A stretch of DNA of 64,000 nt from the NCBI GenBank assembly GCA_963722665.1, contig CAVRNW010000021.1, forward strand, positions 1 through 64,000, in the 5' to 3' direction. Position 1 is the stretch's first letter. Each line of letters opens with the position of its first letter. Shown here piece by piece: positions 8,623 to 18,144 of the stretch. The translations under genes and the position numbers were made by a program. Under the pieces are notes generated by a model. The model searched no databases, had not been told where the DNA came from, and saw nothing but the letters and a program-made list of their open reading frames with translations. The DNA is from Site-B1 sp963722665 (lineage in GTDB: Bacteria; Bacteroidota; Bacteroidia; Flavobacteriales; Flavobacteriaceae).

Positions 8623-10470
8623 ATGTGTGGAATAGTTGGATACATTGGCCATAGAAAAGCTTATCCTATAATCCTGGAAGGATTAAAAAGGTTGGAATAC
8701 AGAGGGTACGATAGTGCCGGAATTGCACTTTTTGATGGAACTGATATACAACTTTCCAAGACAAAAGGAAAAGTGGCAGATTTGCAGGATAAGCTTGAGA
8801 AAGAAATATCAACAAAAGGAAGTGTTGGTATTGGTCATACTCGTTGGGCTACACATGGTGTCCCGAATGACGTTAATTCACATCCGCATTATTCCAATTC
8901 AGGAGATCTGGTTATTATTCATAACGGAATTATAGAAAACTATGACTCCTTAAAACAAGAGCTTCAAAAAAGAGGATATACATTTAATTCAGATACAGAC
9001 ACAGAGGTTTTAATAAACCTTATTGAAGACGTTAAGAAAAATGAAAATGTAAAATTAGGTCAGGCAGTGCAAATAGCCTTGAACCAGGTTGTAGGTGCTT
9101 ACGCTATTGCAGTTTTTGACGTAAACAAACCAAATGAGATAATCGTTGCTAAATTAGGCAGCCCGTTGGCTATTGGAGTTGGTGACAAAGAATTCTTTAT
9201 TGCAAGTGATGCTTCTCCTTTCCTGGAATATACAAAAACGGCCATTTATTTGGAAGATGAGGAAATGGCAATTATAAGAAGGTTAAAAGGGGTTGAGGTA
9301 AGAAAAATTAAGGACGATTCATTGGTAGATCCATATGTTCAGGAACTTCAAATGAATCTGGAGCAAATTGAAAAAGGTGGATTTGAACATTTTATGCTCA
9401 AGGAGATTTATGAACAACCTGAGGCTATCAAAGATACATACAGGGGTCGATTGTTATTAGAGAGCGCAATAATAAAAATGTCGGGTGTTGAGGATAATAT
9501 GAAAAAACTGCTAAATGCAAATCGTATTACTATTGTAGCTTGTGGTACTTCCTGGCACGCAGGATTAGTAGCGGAATACATTTTTGAAGATTTAGCGAGA
9601 ATTCCGGTAGAAGTTGAATACGCTTCAGAATTCAGATACAGGAATCCGGTCATTTCAGAAAATGATGTGATCATAGCTATTTCTCAATCTGGTGAAACGG
9701 CTGATACATTAGCGGCCATAAAACTGGCAAAATCAAAGGGAGCCTTTGTTTTTGGCGTATGTAATGTGGTAGGTTCTTCCATTGCAAGGGAGGCAGATGC
9801 CGGAGCATACACACATGCAGGGCCTGAAATTGGTGTGGCTTCAACAAAAGCATTTACAACGCAGATCACTGTATTGTATTTAATAGCCTTGAGGCTGGCG
9901 AGAGCCAAAGGAACTATTTCAAGTTCAGAATACAGACATCATTTACTGGAATTGGAAATGATCCCGGAGAAAGTAAGCAAAGCATTGGAATCTGACAGTC
10001 ATATTAAGGAAGTAGCAAAAATATACAAAGATGTCCATAACTTTTTATACCTGGGGAGAGGATATAATTTCCCGGTAGCTCTTGAAGGAGCACTTAAGCT
10101 AAAAGAGATCTCATATATACATGCCGAAGGATATCCTGCTGCAGAGATGAAACATGGTCCAATTGCATTGATAGATAAAAATATGCCGGTTGTTGTAATT
10201 GCAACACATAATGGACATTACGATAAGATCGTAAGTAATATTCAGGAAATTAAATCCAGACATGGCAGAATTATTGGCATTGTCACAAAAGGTGATAAAA
10301 TTGTAAGAGAACTGGCAGATCACGTGATCGAGGTACCTGAGACACTGGAATCACTTACACCATTATTGACAACAATACCATTGCAACTTCTTTCTTACCA
10401 TATAGCAGTTATGTTAGGAAGAAATGTTGATCAACCTCGCAACTTGGCAAAATCGGTCACTGTAGAGTAG
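8623..10470 (+). CDS. glmS: Glutamine--fructose-6-phosphate aminotransferase (isomerizing)
   Basis: GlmS makes glucosamine-6-phosphate from fructose-6-phosphate and glutamine, the first step to UDP-GlcNAc for peptidoglycan and lipopolysaccharide. The N-terminal glutaminase domain has the Cys2 nucleophile (MCGIVGYIG). Two SIS sugar-isomerase domains follow (CGTSWHAG near residue 307; SQSGETADTLAAIKLAK near 352), and the C-terminus ends in the conserved PRNLAKSVTVE. At 615 residues it is full length. It is the last gene of the three-gene operon. No glmS ribozyme was seen in the 3-nt gap upstream. Confidence 0.98.
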   Translation: MCGIVGYIGHRKAYPIILEGLKRLEYRGYDSAGIALFDGTDIQLSKTKGKVADLQDKLEKEISTKGSVGIGHTRWATHGVPNDVNSHPHYSNSGDLVIIHNGIIENYDSLKQELQKRGYTFNSDTDTEVLINLIEDVKKNENVKLGQAVQIALNQVVGAYAIAVFDVNKPNEIIVAKLGSPLAIGVGDKEFFIASDASPFLEYTKTAIYLEDEEMAIIRRLKGVEVRKIKDDSLVDPYVQELQMNLEQIEKGGFEHFMLKEIYEQPEAIKDTYRGRLLLESAIIKMSGVEDNMKKLLNANRITIVACGTSWHAGLVAEYIFEDLARIPVEVEYASEFRYRNPVISENDVIIAISQSGETADTLAAIKLAKSKGAFVFGVCNVVGSSIAREADAGAYTHAGPEIGVASTKAFTTQITVLYLIALRLARAKGTISSSEYRHHLLELEMIPEKVSKALESDSHIKEVAKIYKDVHNFLYLGRGYNFPVALEGALKLKEISYIHAEGYPAAEMKHGPIALIDKNMPVVVIATHNGHYDKIVSNIQEIKSRHGRIIGIVTKGDKIVRELADHVIEVPETLESLTPLLTTIPLQLLSYHIAVMLGRNVDQPRNLAKSVTVE

Positions 10471-10563
10471 TATAATTTAAAAATTCCGTATTTTATTTAT
10501 CGTTTTATTAAAAATTTCGTTAAAAAACGTATATTGCTTTATTAAATTAACTAAAACTATACA

Positions 10564-13315
10564 ATGAGAAAATCCCTTTCAATTTTGTTGATGTTGTTTT
10601 GTGGTATAACATACTCTCAAACGACAATTTCAGGATCGGTTACAGACGATAGTAGTCAGCCTCTTCCGGGAGCTAACGTTATTGTTGTTGGTACTTCAAC
10701 AGGAGTAGTAACTGATTTTGACGGAAATTTTACTTTAAAAGTAAATCAAGATCCTCCATTTATGGTTCAAACCAGTAGCGTAGGTTTTGAATCTGTTACA
10801 ATAGAGGTAACACAAAACAACCAAGTTTTGAGCTTCGTCCTAAAAGAAGGAAATTTCTTGGATGAAGTAGTCATTTCTGCTTCCAGAACACCCGAGCGTA
10901 TCTTTGAATCACCTGTAACTGTCGAACGTTTTGGTGTCAGAGAAATTAAAAACACTGCCTCTGTCGATTTTTATGATGGCTTAGAGAACATAAAAGGTGT
11001 TGATGTAAATACAAACAGTTTAACTTTTAAATCTGTTAATACCAGAGGATTTGCCACGTTTGCTAACAACCGATTCATGCAATTAGTTGATGGTATGGAC
11101 AACTCCACTCCTGCTCTTAACTTCCCGATTGGGAACTTAGTTGGAATGATAGAGACCGATGTTAAAAGTGTCGAGCTTCTTCCTGGGGCATCATCTGCCC
11201 TTTATGGTGCGAATGCATTTAACGGAATCCTGTTTATGACCAGTAAAAACCCATTTGATGATGACGGAATTAGTGTTTCTATAAAACGAGGAATCACATC
11301 TCAAGAAGCAGCAGGCGATAATGCTTATACAGATTTCGGTTTAAGAATGGCATATAAATTCTCTGAAAAGTTTGCGGCAAAAGTAAATTTTGGGTACTTG
11401 CAAGGAACCGATTGGGCGGCAAATAGTAAAGAGGATAAATATACAGTTGGCGGAACAAGAGCTAACAATATAAACTATGACGGTTTAAACGTTTATGGTG
11501 ACATAGTCTCTACAAATATCAGGGCAGCTTCAGGCGGACTGGGTATTATACCGAATGTATCTGTAAGTAGAACAGGATATGACGAAAGTGATTTAACTGA
11601 CTATAATGCAGAAAGTATAAAAGCAGATTGGGGATTATACTTCCGACCTTTTGAAGATGACTTTGAAATATCTTACGTAGGTAAGGCGGGCTCAGGTACC
11701 ACCATTTACCAGGGAACCAATAGGTACAACATTGATGGTTTTACACAACAACAACATAAAATTGAAGTAAAAAACAGTAATTTCTTTTTAAGAGGATATG
11801 TTGTTACTGATAAAGCAGGTGACTCCTACGATATGGTAGTCACAGGTATTCAAATCAATAGAGCTTGGAAAAGTGATTCGCAATGGTTTGGAGACTATAT
11901 TGGCGCGTATGCTGGAGCTGCATTTGGAGGCGCAACAGATGCACAAGCCCATGCTGCAGCAAGAGCAGCGGCAGAAAATGGTCGTTTTGAACCTGGCTCC
12001 CCAGGGTTTATAGCAGCATTTAACAGAAGTATAAACGATCCAAATATATTAACGGGTTCTCAATTCAAAGATGCTTCAAAATATTATCATGCAGATGGGA
12101 ATTACAATTTCAGTCACTTAACGGATTTTGCTGATATTCAAGTTGGAGGTTCATTCAGGCAATACAGTTTGAACTCTTTTGGTACTATTTATACAGATAA
12201 GGACGGTCCAATCGATTATAACGAATATGGTATTTATACTCAAATTCAGAAAAATTTGGAATTAAATGAAGCCTTAGAATTAAAACTTACCGGATCCATA
12301 AGATATGATAAATCTGAATTTTTTGATGGTTTCGTTTCCCCGAGAATATCTGCGGGTTTAACTGTTAATCGAGACCACAATATCAGGGCTTCAGTCCAAA
12401 CAGGTTTCAGGAATCCAACAACACAAGATCTATTTATAGGCTTAGACACTGGGCAATATGTATTAGTAGGTTCAGCACCGGATAATTTAGAAAGGTATTC
12501 AAGATCATATCCTGTGAGTGCTGCCGGGCAATTGACTTGGACAACCTGCAACTATAACACAAACAGGTGGAGTTGCCTATACGAATTCTTACACTGCGAG
12601 TTCAGCCATTGCTGCAGCAGCAACCGGAGACCCTTCAGTTTTAGTAGTTGCAAATCCTGATATAATAAAACCAGAGCAGGTTAGTTCTGCCGAAATTGGC
12701 TATAGAGGAAAATTCAATAAACTGACAGTTGATTTTAGCACCTATTTCAATAAGTATACAGATTTTATCTCTCAGGGACGCGTTATTTCTCCTTTATATG
12801 GCACTGTTGGCGATGGAGGTTTATCGGTTGCAGCAATAGCCAATAGAGATTATCAAATCTATGGTTCCTATACAAATGCTGAAGCTGACGTTAATTCTTA
12901 TGGTGCTTCCATTGGACTAACCCTAAAAGTATTTGATGATTTTAATCTGGAGGGAAGCTATACGTATGCAAAACTAGATTTCGATCAGGAACAATATCCG
13001 AGTTTTGTAACTAACTTTAATACTCCTGAGCATAAGTTTAAAGCGTCTTTTGGAAATGCAGAGCTATTTGAGAATTTTGGGTTTAATATATCATACAGAT
13101 TCAGTGATGATTATTACTGGGAAGCTACTTTTGGTGACGGACTAGTTCCTGAATTCCATGTGCTTGATGCGCAAATTAACTATACAGTTCCAAGTTTAAA
13201 ATCTATTTTTAAAGCAGGAGGAACAAATCTTACGGGTAAAGAATATTACACAGCATATGGTACAGGATTTATAGGATCTATGTATTACATATCTTGGACA
13301 ATTAATAATTTATAA
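10564..13315 (+). pseudogene. TonB-dependent outer membrane receptor with carboxypeptidase-like N-domain, frameshifted
   Basis: A SusC/RagA-like receptor. Signal peptide (1-18), a carboxypeptidase-regulatory-like domain (about 20-105, with the SQPLPGANVIVVGTSTGV pattern), plug domain (about 115-240) and beta-barrel. The first frame runs to 12660 but the true protein leaves it near 12538. From there to 13315 the barrel continues in the next forward frame (GQPATITQTGGVAYTNSYTA onwards) and ends with the normal YYISWTINNL terminus. Removing one T near 12538 restores one long ORF. No other damage is seen, so a single sequencing indel is a fair explanation. It is followed 5 nt later by a GDSL lipoprotein gene, a pairing common in Flavobacteriia. 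The substrate is unknown. Confidence 0.85.
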
Positions 13316-13320
13316 TCATT

Positions 13321-14986
13321 ATGAAAAAGAATATTATGAAATTAAAATATATATGGGTGCTTGCTCTTTTAGTAGGATTTATGTCCTGTAATGATGAAGA
13401 GGATATTTTGGCAGATAATAATGTTGAAATTCTTATTGATGAACCTTTACCGGAATTAACTTCTGGTTCCGCAGATTTTTCAAATTACGTAGCCATTGGG
13501 GCTTCTTTTACAGCAGGTTATACTGACGGTGCTTTATTTATAGCAGGACAAGAAAATTCATTTCCAAATATATTGGCTCAACAGTTTGAACAAGTTGGAG
13601 GAGGTGCTTTTACACAACCTTTAATGAATGATAATATTGGTGGGTTGCTTTTTGGCGGAGCACCAGTTTAGATGCCCAGGGAAATAACAGATTTGCCCCT
13701 CGATTTTATTTTGATGGATCTGGACCGGTAAGATTGACCTGCAGCATCAACTACAGAGGTGTTCACTCAATCCAACGGACCTTATAACAATTTGGGTGTT
13801 CCAGGAGCAAAAAGTTTTCACTTATTAGTTGATGGATATGGTAATCTTGCTAATTTGTCTACTGCTGCAGCAATCCATACTTCGTCAGAATGGCCTCAAC
13901 TCCAAATGCATACAATTTTGGAGATGCAATGGCTCAAAACCCTCGTTTTTCACTCTATCTGAAATTGGTGGGTAATGATGTATTAGGTTATGCAATTTCA
14001 GGAGGAGATGGTACTGATCGATCACTGATAACACCTCAAGCTATGTTTGATGTTGTCTTTTAGAGCCAGTTGATTCAACACTTTAACAGCAAATGGTGCA
14101 CAAGGTGTAATTGCAAATATACCATATATAACAAGTTTACCTCATTTTACAACTGTACCTTATAATCCTTTAGATCCTTCCAATCCTGCGTTTGGACCTC
14201 AGATTCCTACACTAAATACAATTTATGGAGCATTAAATCGGTATTTTCACGCCTATGGAGAGACAGATCGCATTAGTTGTTTTCTCAGAAACAGAAGCTA
14301 GTGCTGTCGTTATTAAAGATGAAAGTTTAGCTGATTTTTCTGCTCAGATTGCTGGAGGATTATATCGAATCTTCCTGCATTTGCAGGCTTTTATTGCACA
14401 ATTCGGTTTACCTCCTGCATATGCGACTCCAGTTGCCAATTTGTTAGGAGCTATTTATGGTCAAGCAAGACAGGCAACAGAAACAGATCTATTTGTTTTA
14501 CCTAGCAGTCAGTATTATAGGAACTGTTAATACTGACACTGTTGGGGTTTTAATGTCTCAGGGGTTATCTCAGGCATTAGCCGGACAGTTTTCGGTTGAA
14601 GGTGTTTCTCTACCTCTAGAAGATAAATGGGTTATAATACCTAGTGAGCAAGATGAGATCAAATTGGCAACAGATGCTTTTAATGCAACTATAGTAGCAA
14701 CTGCTACTGAAGCTGGTTTAGGCTTATGTGGATTTAGAAACCATAATGCAACAATTGTTCTGGAGGAGGTTATCCCTCTGGTGATTTTATTTTAACTGCA
14801 GATCTTGTTTACAGGTGGTGCTTGGTTCTTTAGATGGTATACATTTAACCTCACAGAGGTTATTCCTTAATGGCAAACGAATTTATGAGAGCTATTGATG
14901 CAACTTATGGATCTAATTTTGCAGCATCTGGTAATTTAGTCGAAATTGGAGATTATCCAACAAATTATTCTCCAATGCTCCAGTAG
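13321..14986 (+). pseudogene. SGNH/GDSL-type hydrolase lipoprotein, multiply frameshifted
   Basis: Starts as a lipoprotein (GFMSC, Cys near residue 23) and continues SADFSNYVAIGASFTAGYTDG, the flavobacterial form of the GDSL block with the nucleophile Ser in GASFTAG. The first frame stops at 13671. The rest can be followed in pieces through all three forward frames: GPYNNLGVPGAKSFHLL (13780s), GNDVLGYAISGGDG (13970s), ITSLPHFTTVPYN (14130s), SETEASAVVIKDES (14280s), DTVGVLMSQGLSQALAG (14530s), LMANEFMRAIDATYGS (14870s), ending YPTNYSPMLQ at 14986. At least eight indels are needed; several sit in homopolymers (a missing T near 13667, a missing A near 13872). The likely role is a surface lipase or esterase paired with the receptor upstream. 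Confidence 0.8.
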
Positions 14987-15007
14987 AAAATAAATAAAAA
15001 TAAATAG

Positions 15008-15046
15008 ACGTCTTCATCCGAAACCTCGAAATGAAGGCGTTTTTTT
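15008..15046 (+). terminator. Rho-independent terminator after the GDSL gene
   Basis: An imperfect stem ACGTCTTCAT / ATGAAGGCGT around a loop of about 13 nt, followed by a run of Ts (15041-15046). It separates the receptor/GDSL pair from atpD. Confidence 0.7.
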
Positions 15047-15091
15047 GTGTAAAAAAGCAGGGATTTGCTATTCATTTTAAATTAAAAAAAT

Positions 15092-15099
15092 TATCTTTG
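15092..15099 (+). promoter_or_regulatory. Promoter -7 element for atpD-atpC
   Basis: TATCTTTG matches TAnnTTTG. The predicted start of transcription is near 15106, leaving a leader of about 80 nt before atpD. The nearest upstream TTTG (15064-15067) is further away than usual, so the -33 part is unclear. Confidence 0.5.
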
Positions 15100-15185
15100 C
15101 ACGCGAAAAACCATCGTATTCCACTTGATTGGGTGAAGCTGTTTTTCATATTAAAATATTAAGAAAACAATAAACAAATAGAGTA

Positions 15186-16694
15186 ATGTCAAAAGTTACA
15201 GGTAAAGTTGCACAAATTATAGGCCCGGTGATCGATGTTGAATTCAAGAGTGAAGCAGATCTTCCAAGAATTCATGATTCATTGGAAATTAACAGAGAAG
15301 ATGGTTCAATATTAGTGCTTGAAGTACAGTCACATATTGGAGAAGATACCGTGAGAACAGTAGCGATGGATTCTTCAGATGGATTAAGCCGAGGGACCGA
15401 AGTTGTTTCAACCGGAGCCCCAATTCAAATGCCTGTAGGAGAAGATATATATGGACGGTTATTTAATGTGATTGGAGATGCAATTGATGGAATGCCAAAC
15501 TTACCTAAAGCAGGAAAGAACGGATTACCAATTCACAGAGAAGCACCTAAATTTGAAGACCTGTCAACTTCTACTGAAGTTCTATTCACAGGTATCAAGG
15601 TAATCGACTTGATCGAGCCTTATGCAAAGGGTGGAAAGATTGGTTTATTTGGTGGAGCAGGTGTAGGAAAGACGGTTTTGATCCAGGAACTTATTAATAA
15701 TATTGCTAAAGGGCATGGTGGACTTTCAGTATTCGCCGGAGTAGGTGAGAGGACACGTGAAGGAAACGATCTGCTGAGAGAAATGTTAGAATCAGGAATT
15801 ATTAAATATGGAGATGATTTCCTGCATTCCATGGAAGAAGGTGGATGGGATTTGAAGAAAGTTGATAAAAAAGCCATGCTTGAATCAAAAGCAACCTTTG
15901 TTTTCGGACAAATGAATGAGCCTCCCGGAGCACGTGCACGAGTGGCATTATCGGGATTAACGATTGCTGAATATTTCCGAGATGGTTCCGGTGAAGGGCA
16001 AGGAAAAGATGTATTATTCTTTATAGATAATATCTTCCGTTTTACACAAGCCGGTTCAGAGGTTTCAGCCTTATTGGGTCGTATGCCTTCTGCGGTTGGA
16101 TATCAGCCTACCTTAGCTACTGAAATGGGAGAAATGCAGGAACGAATTACATCAACAAAAAGAGGATCGATCACATCTGTACAGGCAGTCTATGTGCCTG
16201 CAGATGATTTAACAGATCCGGCACCTGCAACAACTTTTGCGCATTTGGATGCAACTACCGTATTGTCACGTAAAATTGCTGAGCTAGGAATCTATCCTGC
16301 TGTGGATCCATTGGATTCTACATCAAGGATTTTAACTGCAGATGTTCTAGGAAAGGAGCATTATGATTGTGCGCAACGAGTTAAAGAGTTATTACAGCGC
16401 TATAAAGAGTTACAAGATATCATTGCCATTCTTGGAATGGAAGAATTATCTGAAGAAGATAAATTAGCTGTTGGACGGGCACGACGTGTGCAACGTTTCT
16501 TATCTCAACCGTTCCATGTTGCTGAACAGTTCACCGGAACTCCTGGAGTACTAGTTGATATAAAAGATACCATTAAAGGGTTTAATATGATCATGGATGG
16601 TGAATTAGATCACCTTCCGGAAGCAGCGTTTAACTTAAAAGGTAATATTGAGGAAGCTATTGAAGCCGGTGAAAAAATGTTGGCCGACGTTTAA
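15186..16694 (+). CDS. atpD: F1 ATP synthase beta subunit
   Basis: The catalytic beta subunit of F1FO ATP synthase, 502 residues. The P-loop GGAGVGKT is at residues 156-163, and the GERTREGNDL and ALLGRMPSAVGYQPTLATEMG blocks are intact. It is followed 16 nt later by atpC and then a strong terminator. The other ATP synthase genes are not here, which is the usual Bacteroidota arrangement of atpD-atpC apart from the main cluster. Confidence 0.99.
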   Translation: MSKVTGKVAQIIGPVIDVEFKSEADLPRIHDSLEINREDGSILVLEVQSHIGEDTVRTVAMDSSDGLSRGTEVVSTGAPIQMPVGEDIYGRLFNVIGDAIDGMPNLPKAGKNGLPIHREAPKFEDLSTSTEVLFTGIKVIDLIEPYAKGGKIGLFGGAGVGKTVLIQELINNIAKGHGGLSVFAGVGERTREGNDLLREMLESGIIKYGDDFLHSMEEGGWDLKKVDKKAMLESKATFVFGQMNEPPGARARVALSGLTIAEYFRDGSGEGQGKDVLFFIDNIFRFTQAGSEVSALLGRMPSAVGYQPTLATEMGEMQERITSTKRGSITSVQAVYVPADDLTDPAPATTFAHLDATTVLSRKIAELGIYPAVDPLDSTSRILTADVLGKEHYDCAQRVKELLQRYKELQDIIAILGMEELSEEDKLAVGRARRVQRFLSQPFHVAEQFTGTPGVLVDIKDTIKGFNMIMDGELDHLPEAAFNLKGNIEEAIEAGEKMLADV

Positions 16695-16710
16695 AAAAAC
16701 TTAAGAGACT

Positions 16711-16986
16711 ATGTTCTTAGAAATTGTAACACCGGAAGCAACATTATTTAGTGGAGAAGTGGAGTCAATAGCTGTTCCGGGAGTAAATGGAGAGTTTCAA
16801 ATGCTAAAAGATCACGCGCCTATCATCTCATTATTAAAACAAGGATACGTTAAGATCTATGGAGATATCCAGTTAGATGAAAAAGTCCTGGATAAATTTG
16901 AAAAACAAAGCAAGGGAGCCTGGTTGGCAATTAATTCAGGGACCATTGAATTAAAAGACAATAAAGTAATTGTTTTAGCTGATTGA
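16711..16986 (+). CDS. atpC: F1 ATP synthase epsilon subunit (short form)
   Basis: A 91-residue epsilon subunit consisting of the N-terminal beta-sandwich only (FLEIVTPEATLFSGEVESIAVPGVNGEFQML). The C-terminal helical hairpin that inhibits ATP hydrolysis in E. coli is absent. This short form is common in Bacteroidota. Co-transcribed with atpD. Confidence 0.95.
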   Translation: MFLEIVTPEATLFSGEVESIAVPGVNGEFQMLKDHAPIISLLKQGYVKIYGDIQLDEKVLDKFEKQSKGAWLAINSGTIELKDNKVIVLAD

Positions 16987-17003
16987 GTAAAAATATATAG
17001 TAT

Positions 17004-17039
17004 AAAAAAAGCTTCAAGATAAACCTTGAAGCTTTTTTT
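17004..17039 (+). terminator. Rho-independent terminator after atpC
   Basis: A perfect 8-bp stem GCTTCAAG / CTTGAAGC (17011-17018 and 17025-17032) flanked by seven As and seven Ts, so the paired region can extend to 15 bp. It can also terminate transcription from the minus strand. Confidence 0.9.
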
Positions 17040-17076
17040 ATTTCTTTCTGTGTGATTTTCGGACTGCTATAAAAAT

Positions 17077-17244
17077 CTATAAACTTGCTAATCCGTTTGA
17101 AAAACTGGTATAAACTTCATTACTAAATGAGCTTACTATATTTAACACAAAATCACTGAAAAAATAAATGATAAAAGCGGAAATAATTAAGCAAAAAACG
17201 TCACAAGTTCGAGACATGTTAATTGCTTCATAATTGATCTTCAT
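17077..17244 (-). CDS. Small hydrophobic protein, function unknown
   Basis: A 55-residue ORF read from the ATG at 17244 (MKINYEAINM...). One clear hydrophobic segment (about residues 17-36) suggests a single-pass membrane peptide. The longer frame starting at 17301 is unlikely because a TATATTTG -7 element (minus strand, 17271-17278) lies just upstream of the chosen ATG and would put transcription start near 17264. The gene lies alone between the atpC terminator and glpF. I do not recognise the family; coding status rests on the promoter, the ATG and the terminator at its 3' side. Confidence 0.45.
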   Translation of the reverse strand: MKINYEAINMSRTCDVFCLIISAFIIYFFSDFVLNIVSSFSNEVYTSFSNGLASL

Positions 17245-17270
17245 AATAGTGTTTGTTGTTGGTTGGTATT

Positions 17271-17278
17271 CAAATATA
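17271..17278 (-). promoter_or_regulatory. Promoter -7 element for the 55-residue membrane peptide
   Basis: Minus-strand TATATTTG, a match to TAnnTTTG, 27-34 nt before the ATG at 17244. No -33 TTG at normal spacing. Confidence 0.4.
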
Positions 17279-17392
17279 TAAAAAATTAACAATAACATCA
17301 TAAAATACGTAATAAAATAGAGTTTAAATTATTAAACAAACAACAAATAATCCAAAAAATTACGAAAAACACTGTCTAAGTTTAAGTGCTTA

Positions 17393-18130
17393 TTATTTTA
17401 GAAGAATAAAAAGCAACGCAGCGATTCCGCCACCAATTAATGGGGCGACTATAGGTATCCAGGAATAGCTCCAGTCACTATCTCTTTTATGCTTAATTGG
17501 TAAGAATGTATATACTATTCGGGGGCCCAAATCTCTGGCCGGATTTATTGCGTAGCCTGTTGTACCTCCTAAGGACAGCCCTATGACCCAAACTACAAAT
17601 GCTACCGGTATGGCACCTAAGGAGCCAAGGCCAAAATTAACCACTTGTTCAGATTCCAGGCTTATTTCCGGACCTGCTATATAGAACACAGCAAACAATA
17701 AGACAAAGGTGCCTACTACTTCATTTAAAAAGTTAATGGGATAATTTCGAATTGCAGGAGCCGTACAAAATGACGCCTTTATACCTTCAACATCATCGGT
17801 TAGATCATAGTGGTCTTTATGAGTTAACCAAACAACAAAGGATCCTAACATAGCTCCTAGCAACTGAGCCGATATATAAAGAATAACATTGGACCATGAG
17901 AATAGGCCGCCAATAGCCAAAGAAACCGTAACAGCAGGATTAAGGTGAGCACCGGAGTAAGGTGCGGCAACCAAAACACCAACATAGACTGCTAAAGCCC
18001 ATCCGGTTGTTATCTCAATCCATCCAGCTCTTCCGGCTTTTGTTTGTTTCAAAACGACATTAGCTACAACTCCATTCCCTAATAGTATCAATAAAAAAGT
18101 ACCTAATAATTCTGCTGCAAATGGTGACAT
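17393..18130 (-). CDS. glpF: Glycerol facilitator (aquaglyceroporin)
   Basis: A 245-residue MIP-family channel with six membrane segments and two NPA boxes, NPAV at 64-67 and NPAR at 196-199. Asp200 directly after the second NPA-Arg is typical of glycerol-conducting members rather than water-only channels. It lies 14 nt after glpK on the same strand and is the last gene of the glycerol operon. It lets glycerol diffuse across the inner membrane, where GlpK traps it. Confidence 0.96.
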   Translation of the reverse strand: MSPFAAELLGTFLLILLGNGVVANVVLKQTKAGRAGWIEITTGWALAVYVGVLVAAPYSGAHLNPAVTVSLAIGGLFSWSNVILYISAQLLGAMLGSFVVWLTHKDHYDLTDDVEGIKASFCTAPAIRNYPINFLNEVVGTFVLLFAVFYIAGPEISLESEQVVNFGLGSLGAIPVAFVVWVIGLSLGGTTGYAINPARDLGPRIVYTFLPIKHKRDSDWSYSWIPIVAPLIGGGIAALLFILLK

Positions 18131-18144
18131 AATTTCATTTTAAG

